Assembly (NCBI GenBank): GCA_022818135.1
Contig: JAFMSR010000010.1
Coordinates: forward strand, 12,424,324-12,488,323
DNA: 64,000 nucleotides
Direction: 5' to 3'
DNA from: Saxidomus purpurata
Taxonomy: Eukaryota > Mollusca > Bivalvia > Venerida > Veneridae
In this document: positions 28,522 through 40,559 of the stretch, in pieces
Layout: each line of letters begins with the position of its first letter
How positions within the stretch are numbered: position 1 is the stretch's first letter
Translations under genes and position numbers: made by a program
The notes under the pieces: model-generated
Databases searched by the model: none
Told to the model about the DNA's origin: nothing
The model's input: the letters and a program-made list of their open reading frames with translations, nothing else

Positions 28522-31500
28522 ATGAGACGCATCCAAAGAAAATCTCCGTTATCGAGTGCTAGGAATTGGTTAAAAGAAAACAAAGATCAACCAGGGTTTG
28601 AAATCATCCAATGTCCCATTAAAGGTAGGCAATAAAATTGATGGAATAATTATGTTCCCATACAGTTGAAAGACTTAAAAGTTTACATCTGCCTACTTTA
28701 TTATATCGCCGTCAAAGATTTGATATGATGCAATTCAGGTTTGTGACTTACTTGCTTGAAACCTAGATCTACATGAATTTCTACTGTCTGTTTCAGTGTT
28801 TCTGCCTTATAAACTGATGAAGCAGTGATATTTTTTTTCAATTTCAAAACAACCTGTGGCTTTCTGAAGGGGAAAATATAGCCCGATAAATCAGAAAATC
28901 AAATTCCAACAACTGGGAACACATTTTATAAAATTTTCAATTTGATATGCATGGTACATGGCAGAGGCTATCTATAGGGACAGCTTTCTGTCTTCTAGCT
29001 GATATATAAGTCAGCTGCTGTTAAGTCATGGTTCTGGTGAAGAATGTGCACATGAGGGGAAAATATAAGCATTTTTAGGGGAAAATATACCTATTTTGGG
29101 CTAGGGGAAACAGCCTTTATTCAGCTGTAAAATACAGGAAAACAAATCACTGTAAAGTCATATACATTTTCCTGAATACCGGTCATTCTTTTTTATTTTA
29201 AATTTTATATATGAAGCCGAAGGATGTTATTTGGTCTGTGTTATTTTGTCATTGTTCAGACTTGAAAATTGTTGATGTCCGTTTAGACTTAATTATGATA
29301 CTTCTGTTCAGCTTGAAAATCTGTGTACATGCTTTAGCTATTTAGGGCTAAGCTAAAGCCTTGGTTAAATATTGTGAAGTGAACAAAGAAAGTAATTTAC
29401 ACATTGCAAACGGCACTTACGATCCACGCAAAGTACCAAAAAGAGGTCAAAATATAGATAAATACCTCTTACTTGAGCTAGTAACGCAGTAGAATTATAG
29501 TGATTGATACTGCAAAGTCAGTCATTAATTGCTCATAACATGTAAATAATTAATTAGATATTGAATCATTTTACTTAAGATCTTAATACATTTTTCTAAA
29601 GATTGAATTTCTTGAAATATTTTGACTCATCTGGAGGCGTGCAGCTTTAAAAATACACATATTTTTATCAGTTCTATAAGTGTTTAAATTTGTAAATGAG
29701 CAAAGCAAAAAGCATTATTACTTAGTTTAAACCCATTTGCATAATTTTGAAAGTATACTTTTTTGAAAATTTAATAAATTAGCCATTTTCTCACATAATG
29801 AAGGCACCTCAAAGGTAAAAAATGCAACATTTTGCCACTTGAAGCTAGGGGTGTAACAATACGGCAAAAACCGTATTGCAATATATTGCCATTTTGCCAA
29901 AGCGTATTGCAACACATATGTTTTGATGTAAAGATGGAGTAACATTATATATTATTATTATAATATATGTATATATTCTAAGCAGAAACTTAATAAAAAT
30001 ATAAGAACTAAATAGAAAGTAAAGTGTCGCACAATTTGATAAAGAAAACTAGTCACTTGTGACCTTTCACATCTGGGCCGCTTGTTTAAATTACGCGGCC
30101 GCTTATTGACTTTTAAGTGTACTAGTTGTTGGATATTTTTATCTTACGTTGGCGCCAATAAAATTTGCCAATTAAAGATTTTATGTGAAATTTGTACGAA
30201 ATTAGAAGGCAATTAATTGAAATTTATGATTTTTATAAAATACTGGTTTTCCAAAAATTGTACCGCGGTACGAAATTTATTTTTTCATATTGCAATATAT
30301 CGGTAAACCGTTACACCCTTACTTGAAGCAAGTTCTGCAAGATTTCATGTCCTTTTTTTGGTCCAAAATTATCACAAAAACAAACATAAAAAAAGAAAAG
30401 CATTTAAACAAGCAAATTATAATTATAAATTTTCTTTCTCATGCATGGGCAAAAAGAACATTTATCTATTTCAGGAAGAGGAATTATTACAACAATATCA
30501 AGAAGTAAAGGTGACTTTCTTCTTCATTATGATGGAGAAGTAGTTTCTGCTGATGAGGGTGAAAAAAGAGAAGCTGAAGGCAGCTCTGGCTTTAGGTTTT
30601 TCTTTAAAATAGGGCAAAAAGAGTTTTGGTAAGTTCAAAGAGTAAGCTTGTTATATTTAATTGAGGTTCATAGTCTTTATCTGACAATATTCAATACAAA
30701 AAAATGTTGCGTTATACTAACTGATTACCACTTTGGTCCACTTGTTTGGATAACAGGCAAGGGCACTGCTTTTATTTCCATAAACTAGTATTTATAAATT
30801 ATTACAGTCACTGATTATGGATTTTATTTTGACGTCACTCACTGCAAATGTTCTGAAAATCATTTCAAGGCTAAGAATTTTTTTTTTACAGTGTGGATGC
30901 TACAAAAGAGACAGGTCGGCTTGGGCGACTGGTAAATCATGGGAATAAAAAAGAAAGAAATGCTGTCATGAAGCAAATTGATGGAAATTTGCTTTTGTTT
31001 AGCCTTAGGTATGTGAAAGTGTGGTTAATTCATTTTACATTTATCTAATGTCCCCATTTGCACATTACACAGTCCTCAGTAGAAGTTAAGCACTGTCCTC
31101 AGTGTACTTCAACATTGTTGATTCTTGGCAAATATGTCTTCAACATGTTATTATTTAATGCTTAAATTACATTCTACATAGAGTTCCTGTTGCCATGGCA
31201 ACCATAAAGAAAAAGTGCAAAATATTGAGTTTCTGATACAAGTGGTTCACACAGGTTCATTCAGTCATTGGCACTATCCCTCACACTTTGTGACATTATT
31301 TTTACTCACCTTAGCTAATAGTTATTAGGATGAGCTAAATATATTAGGTTGGAACATGTCTGGGCATGTCATAGGTTTTCTTTAGAAAGAAAAAAAAAGA
31401 AGGTTGGAGGTCAATGTCACAGGGGCCTTTAATATAAAAATCCTTCTTGTCTTGAAATTTGAACAATAGTTTTTTGTGTGCGACCCAGGGTTTTAAATTG

Positions 31501-34500
31501 TTTATTAATCAATAAAAATGTCTATAGAACCATTCTCGTACTCATTTTTTAAATGCATATTTCTTAAAATCATCATTTTTCTTTCCAGGGATATTGAGAT
31601 AGGTGAAGAGATTACATACGACTATGGGATTGCCGAACTACCCTGGGAAAAGGTGATTACATAGAAAGGACCCACTTTACTTAACCTGTTATAGGGAAAG
31701 CAGCTTCCCATGCATAGTTAATCATTTCTATTTAATCCATTCTTTTATTCAAATAAGACATATTCACTAAAGATTTAATGGATTCAATTAATTTCTGTGA
31801 TTAAAATATTTAACTCAAGGATAAGCATAGTATGTCTTTAAAATTATCAACAATTTTATGTTTTGAGCACTTCTTTCTTATTTGAAGTTGAACAGATTCT
31901 TGTTTTGCCAACTGTTATTCTCCATTTCATCCATTTCATTATGTTCATTCTTAAACAAGCTGTTTAAAACTGTTACATGTTCCTACTATTTTAGTCATGT
32001 TTAAAACTTAATTTTAACTTGACATATTTTTCATGATACCATAATACCGTTTTATGAGACATTTATATAGACATTTATGAGGACTGTCCCACAAAATGGT
32101 GGACAATTGCTGTAAAACAAACATTTTACAAAAGCCAAGTCAGGTATCTACATGTCCCCATTTGCACATTACACAGTCCTCAGTAGAAGTTACACTCTGT
32201 CCTCGGTGTACTAAATTTAGGAATAGGGCTCCTGATCGTTATTCAGCTTGCAACACTTCATAATAACACTATGTAAATATACGGTGTTTCTGATTCAAAA
32301 TGTAAACAAAGGGCTAGTGCAAGGTATGATTGCAATGAAACTGTTAAAATGCTGTTTCATTCCACTTTACCGGAAATACATGTGTGCAGACTACAAAATT
32401 TAATTTTGTTCAGTGCAATAGAATTTTACATTGTGATGTCATGATAAACTCTTATAAGTAAAACACTTCTATGTTAAATAGGGATTCTTCAAACTATTTG
32501 ACGGTTTCAAGTTGACAGAACAAATTGAAGATACTGACATCCTGATTGTGCCTGCATGTAAGTTGAAACATTTATGAATTTAGCCAGAACTGTCTTTTAA
32601 TCAACAAAAAATGAATGCTACATTGGCCTAGTTTTTATAAAGGATTACATATTCATTCATATGTATAAATATGTTACTTTCATGTAGAAGTCGTTAACTA
32701 CTTGTATTCATGTCCTTATTTGATGGTAATACTGCCTTTAGTATAAGGTTTACACTGTCCTCATTTTGTGTTTAACTTTTTAGACTAGATATGAATATGG
32801 CCCTTTTGAATTAAATATGTATTTATTTTTTTCAGCGGAATATGGCAGCACAACATACACAAGTTTGAAGCTGTTCCAAAGCTTACTAGGGCGGAGGGTT
32901 AAAATTTTGAGCAAGAAGTGGGTCAAAGATTCACTTATGCAGGGATCAGTTCAAGACATGGTGAGAAGTGTTCAAATTTTCAATGTTTACATTGATGATT
33001 GTAAATTGAAATTAAATTTTATGTTAGAAAAACAAAAGTGATCATGTTTAAAATTACTTCAATGAACAATCATGAATGTTTCCTTCAAGCTTATATGATT
33101 TCTCTTAAAATTTCTCTTGAATCTGAGGTGCTAAAATTATTGTGTACAAGTGTTTCAAATAGCAGTTAACATTGCTCTGATAATATGAGAGGAAGAATTT
33201 GGCAGTTAATAAAAATAATAGAATTGCATTCTGGATCAAGTACCACCAGGGTACAATATTATATTTCTAAAAAAATTCTCGTATACTAGTTAGTTTAAAA
33301 ATATTTCAGTCAAAGTACTTCGTGACAAGTGCATCAAATTTCGGGCAGTGGTCTGATGATGAAGATTACCAACCCTTCACGTTCCAGATAGTTGGCAAAG
33401 AATGGATTGACATATCAGAGTGTAAGGGAAAATACATTATATTTAATTTACAAATGTATAATATACAAACTTAAATGACTGGATAGTGTGTATCTAAAAT
33501 GAATTTGAATTGTGATAAATTTGCTTAGTTTAAGCTTTTTGTGTATGAAGTGTTTAAAGTCCTTAGAGTGCAAGTTGTTCAGGAAAAAATAAACTTATGA
33601 TGTATGAATTTGTTAGGTCTGATCAGATACAACTTATTTTTAACACTGGTTGCCATGACAACCAATAGTAAAAACTTATTGTCAGAAACCACAAGGTCAA
33701 TAAAGACCCTGCCCCAGGGGTCACATGTACATTAAAATGAAAACTTTAAAAAGTTTTAATTGCCTATTACTTTGCTATTACAGATTGCCTCAAGGAACTG
33801 TTGAAATAGCACAAGTGTCCAAGGTGCTTCACTGTCTGAACTCCGGACGTCTGTCTGAAGTGAAGAACAAACGCCTAGAAGACATTGATGTCAATGATGA
33901 TGTTGGTGAGTCAGCAGTTTCATGTTTTTATTTTCTTTGAAGTTAGGAGTATGTCACTTTGTAATAAAGTTATAATACTTATTTAGGGGAGTCGATATTT
34001 TGATAAAGTATTTAGGATTATGACATTGCCTAATGAACTGTGGTGTAATGTTGATGTCCATGCAATAATGTCTGTATGATTCATAATCATTATTATGAAC
34101 ATTTATTACAATGACAAATACATTAATGCTTAGCCTCAAGTTTTCTATAGTTTGTCTCTAAACAAATGGTCTTCTTTTATTTCTTACAAATGGTTTCTTT
34201 TGTCTGTAAACAAATGTCTTTATCTAAAACAAAAATCTTTTTGGTTGTTTATTTAGTTCTTGATGACACAAGCAATGATGAAGATGAAGATGATGGTGAG
34301 GATGCTGGTTTTAGGGGCGATAATTGCAAAGACAACCCTACTTCAGCTCAACGTTTACATGTTCAAGAACATAGAAAGCGAGGTATTTTTTGTAATTAAT
34401 CCTGTTGCAATATATGAATCACATGATGTTACTGTGAAATCAAATAACATAAATCTGTGGGCATAAAAATTTGTTGATTTTTTTAATTGAACCATTTTGT

Positions 34501-36416
34501 GGGTACATAAATCTGTGAATATTGCATTTGTTAATAATGAAAGTTCATCAAAAGATTTTTGTTGGGGTCTAAAATTCATGGGTATGCCTACCCATTTAAT
34601 CCATGAAAATTAATGCCCCATGAATATTACTGATTTTCAATAAGAAAACTCTTGAAGCATTGTTTCGCAGTCATTTATATTTATATATTAGATGTGTAAA
34701 ATATCATGTGGCAAACAAAAAAGCTTACTGTACATATATAATTATTATTGTATCTAATGTCCCCATTTGCACATTACACAGTCCTCAGTAGATGTTAAGC
34801 ACTGTCCTCAATGTTCTTCAACAAAGTTGATACTTGGCAAAGATGTCTCCAACATGCATCTCTTTGTTTAATTAAATTGCAGTCAATGAAGAACTGTTGT
34901 TGCCATGGCAATAAAAAGAAAAATGAAAATCTTCTGACACTACAAGTGTAAGACTTGAGATAAATAGCATTTGAATTATCTTGCTGGATAAAATGTGCTT
35001 GCTTTAGACAAAAAAAAAACAACAGGAATATTGAAAAGCATTGCAGTTCAGACTTCTTGTGTATTTTTATTTCAGTTATTCTTGTATATTTATTAAAAGT
35101 TAAAATGTGCTTATTAATATGGATTACAGATAACCAGAGTGAGGTCCATCATCTCAAGATGGAAGTTTTTTTATGGAAAAAATATAGATATTGTCACAGT
35201 TGAATTATTAGCAACTTTTGTATTAAGCAACACAAGCTCTTGATCTTCTTGTTCATTAATTTGTTTTAGAACAAACAGAGTTGAACAGTGACAGTGATGA
35301 AGAATGGAGACCACCATCAAAGAAATCACGTAAGTGGATTTTCTTGTGAACCATTGATTTTATGACATTTATATTCTAACACTAGAACATTTACTCAGAA
35401 AATCAATGAAAAATACAAAAAAGGTAACACAAGTCAGTTTTTTGGTGTTTGTGCTGTTTTCAATACATTATTTAAGAAAAGTCATTGCTGGTACAAGTTT
35501 TGATAATGTATGTACAAATATTTAATAAATGCTTATTCAAGCCTGTCCTCATTTACATGTTACACTGTCTTCAATTAAATGTTCACACATCCCCGCTTTC
35601 CAGTTTTGTTAAAGACTAATATATGGGTTGTCTATCCACATCAGTTTTAAAGTTTCAGTATGATATTCATTCTTAAAATGAGAATGAAGGTATAACATAA
35701 GTATTGACTTTTTGTGTTCAGAAATTAATTGTCATCTAGGCAAAGATGTTAAGTTTATTAGCAGCAAGGCAACTTTTTAATGTATAACACTGTGTATATT
35801 CTTAGGATATATTTTTGAGCATAGAAATTGTTTTTTTTTTTTTTTTGGTAGGTGCTTATTCATCTAGTGACAGTGAGGATAATGCTAAACCACCTGCTAG
35901 AAAATCAAAGTTCAGTAAGTATTGATCACATTGATATTCATGTGGTAGTATCAATTTTTTTTATTGGTTTATACTAGTTAAACATAAGTGGAGTGAGAAA
36001 AACAACCAGTGATTCACTTTATAAATGAATGTCATTAAAGAATGCTTTGAATATGCCGAAGGTTTAAAAAACACTTGTTTATTGTTTTTGTATGCACAAG
36101 TAATTGGAGGTTGATTTAGGAATTTCGTAATAATGTTTTAACAACATTCAAATCAGGTAAAAAATTCTCATATTCAAGTGTGTTTTATTCTTTAGGCTGC
36201 AGCACCAGAAGTTCCTGGACAGAGGCAGAAAAAAAGATTGTGTTAAAAGAGATGAAAAAAAACATTCTTCTGCAAAAACTCCCTGGAAAATTACAGTGCG
36301 AGGAGCTTTTACGCAACCATGAAGAGCTGAGACAGAGATCATGGACCATGATTAAACATTTTGTCAGAAATCAAATCACTGCTGCAAAAAAGCACTTGAG
36401 GGTGGACAAAGCCTGA
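28522..36416 (+). CDS. KMT5A-like SET-domain protein with BRCT-like and SANT-like C-terminal parts, 12 exons
   Basis: Probable lysine methyltransferase. Exons: 28522-28624, 30475-30628, 30892-31008, 31589-31652, 32482-32557, 32836-32960, 33310-33419, 33784-33905, 34257-34382, 35270-35329, 35852-35914, 36196-36416. They total 1341 nt (446 aa) and stay in frame throughout. The SET domain (about 25-146) shows GRG at 35-37, CVDATKETGRLGRLVNHG at 86-103 (SAM-site NH motif with G where S or C is usual), EEITYDYG at 131-138 and a closing PWEK, the layout of KMT5A/SETD8. Residues 165-212 resemble the second half of a BRCT domain (ILSKKWVKDS with the typical Trp at 200). Residues 290-372 are acidic or basic, serine-rich and probably disordered. 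Residues 374-446 form a SANT/Myb-like helical end with W-x(3)-E, PGK and RSW landmarks. Exon 7 needs donor GTGTAA at 33420; the stronger overlapping GTAAGG site 2 nt later would cause an early stop. Confidence 0.85.
29367..29656. mobile_element. Dispersed element copy 1 in SET intron 1
   Basis: Shares about 190 bp ('attgtgaagtgaacaaa', 'gcacttacgatcca', 'cataacatgtaa') with 38502-38690 in the same orientation. Its right end 'gactcatctggaggcgtgca' is the inverse of the left end of the 38.43 kb copy, so the family has terminal inverted repeats. Confidence 0.6.
29846..30321. mobile_element. 476-bp hAT-type MITE in SET intron 1
   Basis: Ends TAGGGGTGTAAC and GTTACACCCTTA are near-perfect inverted repeats, and both are flanked by the 8-bp direct repeat CTTGAAGC (29838-29845, 30322-30329). 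The 8-bp duplication and the terminal sequence are typical of hAT elements. AT-rich interior, no ORF. The acceptor for exon 2 lies 150 bp downstream. Confidence 0.85.
31041..31240. repeat. Intronic repeat A in SET intron 3, with X-box palindrome
   Basis: About 195 bp starting 'tctaatgtccccatttgcac' and containing 'cagtcctcagtagaagttaa' and 'tgccatggcaa'. A full copy recurs in intron 9 (34749-34955) and a shorter one in intron 4 (32151-32220). The 14-bp palindrome GTTGCCATGGCAAC at 31189-31202 matches the RFX-factor X-box consensus. Confidence 0.75.
32151..32220. repeat. Intronic repeat A, short copy in SET intron 4
   Basis: 'tgtccccatttgcacattac' followed by 'cagtcctcagtagaagtta' and 'ctgtcctcggtgtact'; lacks the X-box part. 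Degenerate relatives occur in intron 5 (about 32710) and intron 10 (about 35541). Confidence 0.65.
34749..34955. repeat. Intronic repeat A, full copy in SET intron 9
   Basis: Same block order as the intron 3 copy, with the X-box palindrome changed at one end (GTTGCCATGGCAAT, 34899-34912). Confidence 0.75.
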
Positions 36417-37400
36417 ATCTGATTTTGTTTATGGTTTGCACTGGATGGGACAAGCAGGAAAATGTTTGCATTACATATGTATTGCCCCTATGGCAAGCAC
36501 ATACTAAATACTTTGTCCATTTAGTTCCTTTCATCTGTTTGTCACTTATTTTGTTAGGGGAATTTCATTCTTGAAAGAATATGAGGTAACAACTTCAACC
36601 TGCACTGATATATAGATTCTACTGCAAAGAAGTGCATTTTTCAGAAACATAACTCTTGTTGGCATATTGTGTTATTGCATATTTTTCTTTTGAGTTTTGA
36701 CAGGAATTTATCTTAAAAAGTATATGAGATGTTATAACATTGAGATCAAAACTTTACATTGATTGATTGATCCTTTTAAACTCAACAAATGTTAATTTGA
36801 CTTCTATCATTTAAGTCTTACTTTATGTACAAATGAACAATTTCAAAAGTTAATGATGATTATCTGCCCTTGAATTTGCACCAATGGTATTATCATGTTG
36901 ATGCTTTGTGTAGGAAACTATTTCACTTTCATAACTTACATGAAATTATTTTTATATGTATGTTGAAAAAGAAACTTCCAATGAACAATATGCAGAATAT
37001 TGGCAAATGCCCATGACTTTGAACTTATCTATTGTTAATGATGAATTCTGAACAAGAAACTTTAGATTTTCATTTTTCTCCAATACTTTTTTTAGTTTTA
37101 AAAAAATGTCTATATTGATTAAATTTTATATAGTGTATGTCTTACCAGGTTGCACATCCATGCAATATTTTCATATGCCCGTTTCAAAAATTGGTCGTAT
37201 TGTTGGTATGCCCCTGTCAGGCAGGTGGCGTCCAATTTTGTCTGGAGCATATTTCCTACACGCATGGAGGAATTTCAATGAAACTTCATAAAATGTTTAC
37301 CACTATGAGCAGCTGTGTTGTGTGAATGAACCAGGTCTCTAGGTCAAGATTACACTTGGAGGTCACTAGAGATGATATTGTCTGGATATTGCCCAGAGCA
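36417..37400. other. 3' flank of the SET gene
   Basis: Probably starts with the SET gene 3' UTR. AT-rich, no other gene recognised; from about 37100 it grades into dispersed repeat sequence. Confidence 0.4.
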
Positions 37401-37419
37401 TATCTCCTATATACATATC

Positions 37420-37545
37420 TATATTGCCCACATCTCTGTGAAATGCTATATACATATCTTATAATCTATATTGCCCACATCTCTGTGAAATGCTATATAC
37501 ATATCTATATTGCCCACATCCCTGTGAAATGCTTTTGTGACCGGC
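37420..37545. repeat. Short tandem repeat, three units
   Basis: Three copies of 'tctatattgcccacatc' with 'tctgtgaaatgctatatacat', unit about 39-47 bp. Confidence 0.8.
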
Positions 37546-37649
37546 GTATTTGGGGACAATGTTGCCCTTGGTTTGTTGTTTTTTTAAATAAGTAATCCTG
37601 CATTATTTTTGATATAATTTAATGACTTGTATTGGAAAAACTAAAAAAA

Positions 37650-38360
37650 AAATCTGCTTGTCAGAAACAACGAAGTATAGAGATTAGATAGTTGGTGTGT
37701 AGCATCTTCTAGTAGACCTCTATCAAGATTGTACAAATTGTGGCCCTAGGGTCATTATTGGCTCGCCCCAGGGGTCACTTGATTATACATAGACTTTTAT
37801 AGGAAAAATCTGAAAAATTTGCTTGTCAGAAACCACAAGGCCTGTAGTTTAGATATTTACTGTGTAACATCCGTTAGTAGACCTTTACCAAAATTATTCA
37901 AATTATCACCACAGGGACAAAATCTGCCCCACCCAAGGGGACACTTGATTTCACATACACTTGTATAGGAAAACTTTAAAAAAACGTGTTGTTAGAAACA
38001 TCAAGGTTTAAATATATGGTGTGTAGCATGCTGTAATGAAGCTCTATAGAGATTGATCAAATTATGCCGCCAGGGTCAGTATTTGCCCCGCCTGGGGGTC
38101 GGATGACTATTATTAACATTATGCATTATTATGGAAACTTTTAAGAAATCTATAATTGCCTATTACTTTGCTATTAATGAATGGACTGCCTTCATAATTG
38201 GACACAACAAATCTGGTCAAAAGTTTCAAGTAGACTAGACTGAATTTGACTTTCATAAATGACCTTGAAGTTAAGGTCAGATTATTATTTTAGATAGAGT
38301 TATATTAGAAAAACTTTCATAAATCTGCTTGTCATAAATCCTGGTCTGGACTATATAGAA
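37650..38360. repeat. Minisatellite, about 166-bp unit
   Basis: Units marked by 'tgcttgtcagaaac' near 37654 and 37819 and by a diverged copy near 37986, with 'ccccaggggtcacttgatt' and 'gtatagga' blocks between. Related single units occur at 33.64, 1.5 and 60.4 kb. Confidence 0.65.
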
Positions 38361-38429
38361 TTATTTCCAAATTAGTTTTCAATCATTATGTTTATTCTTT
38401 ATTGTCTCAAAGTACAAAATATTTAGGTC

Positions 38430-38690
38430 AGCGATTTAAAGCAGCACACCTCCAGATTCATGTTAATTTTCATGAAAATTTTGAAAATGTATTTACAAGT
38501 AAAATATTGTGAGGTGAACAAATTAAGTAATTTACATATTGCAATCGGCACTTACAATCCAAGAAAATTACCAAAAAGTGGTCCACATATGCAAAATAGT
38601 GCTTACTGCATAAGTAACACAGGAGAAATATGGTGATAAAATGCTGCAAAATCAGTCTTAAACCGCACATGACATGTAAAATATAACTTT
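38430..38690. mobile_element. Dispersed element copy 2
   Basis: Partner of 29367-29656. Left end 'ttaaagcagcacacctccag' (38436 on) is the inverse of the right end of the other copy. Confidence 0.6.
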
Positions 38691-38733
38691 AAGGCCATCA
38701 TGGCCCTCTTGTATTTTTGGCCTACTTTTTATT

Positions 38734-39730
38734 AGCTCGACTATTTGGAGAATATGGAGAGCTATTACAGTCACTTGTGCGTCGGCGTCGGCGTTGCTTC
38801 TTTGGTTAAAGTTTTGCCTGCTAAGTACTATCATGCACATATCTCAGTAACCACTTATGATATTGACTTGAAACTTTGTTCATGTCTTTAGGGGTATCAT
38901 ACAATCAAGTCAGATAACTCTTGTATAAATTTAGTACAAATTATGGCCCTTGTTTGACTTTGAATATTTGGTTAAAGTTTTGCCTGGTAGGTACTATCAT
39001 GCACATATTTCAGTAACCACTTATGATATTGACTTGAAACTTCGTTAATGTCTCTAGGGGTGTCACACAGTCAAGTCAGATAACTCTTGTATAAATTTAG
39101 TACAAATTATGGCCCTTGTTTGACTTTGAAAATTTGGTTAAAGTTTTGCCTGCTAAGTACTATCATGCACATATCTCAGTAACCACTTATGATATTGACT
39201 TGAACTTTGTTAATGTCTTAAGGGGTGTCACACAGTCAAGTCAGATAACTCTTGTATGAATTTGATACAAATTATGGCCCTTGTTTGACTTTGAAAATTT
39301 GGTTAAAGTTTTGCCTGCTAGGTACTATCATGCACATATCTCAGTAACCACTTATGATATTGACTTGAAACTTTTTTTATGTCTTAAGAGGTGTCACACA
39401 GTCAAGACAGATAACTCTTGTTTAAATTTAGTGCAAATTATGGCCCTTGTTTGACTTTGAAAATTTGGTTAAAGTTTTGCATGCAAGGTACTATCATGCA
39501 CATATCTCAGTTACCACTTATGGTAGTTATATCAAACTTAGCAATAGTGTTCAGGGGTAAATTTTGTATCAAACAATTAATTTACCAAAAATTAAATCTA
39601 TAGTTATAGATTTTGACTTTTTTTATGATTCAACTTTCCTAGTTTATACTTAATAGTTAGCAGAATTTTGTTTTGCTATTACACTGATAAAAGTTTTGTT
39701 TTATTAGCAAACACCCACAATAGTCGAGCT
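38734..39730. mobile_element. TIR element with five internal 166-bp tandem units
   Basis: Bounded by AGCTCGACTATT (38734-38745) and its exact inverse AATAGTCGAGCT (39719-39730). Inside are five units starting 'tttggttaaagttttgcctg' near 38802, 38967, 39133, 39298 and 39464, a period of 165-166 bp. About 1 kb, no ORF. A core of about 160-bp repeats between unique ends recalls the bivalve 'pearl' elements; that link is inference. Confidence 0.75.
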
Positions 39731-40559
39731 TGCTGTCTTATGGACAGCTCTTGTTCATTCATTAAAATGGTTATAAATGTTATTGTGATTAAAATAAACC
39801 ATAGAAATGCAGGGCTTGATTTATTGATCCAGCAAAACAACCGTAAACATGCATCAAATGAAATGGGTATTCATAAAATAGATAAATAATATAGATCTCA
39901 GATAGTTCAGAACCGTCCATGTTCAATTCCAGAAAACTAGGCTATATTGTGATTTGTAATGCAACAATTCACGGATATTTACATAGGTAAATAATAACTG
40001 CTGCTAAGTGACTTAAAGATGCACGAGGGGCATATTTTAATTAATGGGAAAGGCAGCACGTTATTATAAATATGTCGTACCTGTGAAAAATATTAGTAGA
40101 GTCCTTATTCACCATGGACATCTACACACTTTTCCGGCCTCGGAATTCACTCCGAAAAAGCTTTTATGAACTGTTCTTTGGGTATACTTTTTATACACTG
40201 GTAGGGAGTTGCTTCCAATGACACTACGGGTTTCGAACCGGCGAAGGCAAGATATGATGTATGGATTTAACCAAGTCACAATGAGTGAGGTCATGACTAA
40301 GCAGGATGTAGCAAAACCTCAAATATGTGCTGCTCTAAATGAGCTTGAACCAAGGCTGTGCGGTATGCAGGTGCATTATCATGGAGGAATATGATCCTGC
40401 AGACCATAGGTTATTTGTAATGTAGTGATTAACTACAGCAGTGAGAACATGGTCACGGTAATATGTTCAAGTGACACTGCCCTTCTCAGGCACAGCGACA
40501 AAGGCCGCTATTCTATCTGTTAAAAATAGAGCGTACATAACTCTTGAAGCTCGCTGTTT
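39731..40559. other. Intergenic
   Basis: No gene recognised. 'gggtttcgaaccggcg' at about 40227 resembles a tRNA B-box, probably SINE debris. Confidence 0.4.

Noticed and set aside
33420..33426. GTAAGG as the exon 7 donor of the SET gene
   Set aside because: Strong consensus, but the frame then meets TAG in exon 8; the GTGTAA site 2 nt earlier keeps exon 8 open and all later phases consistent.
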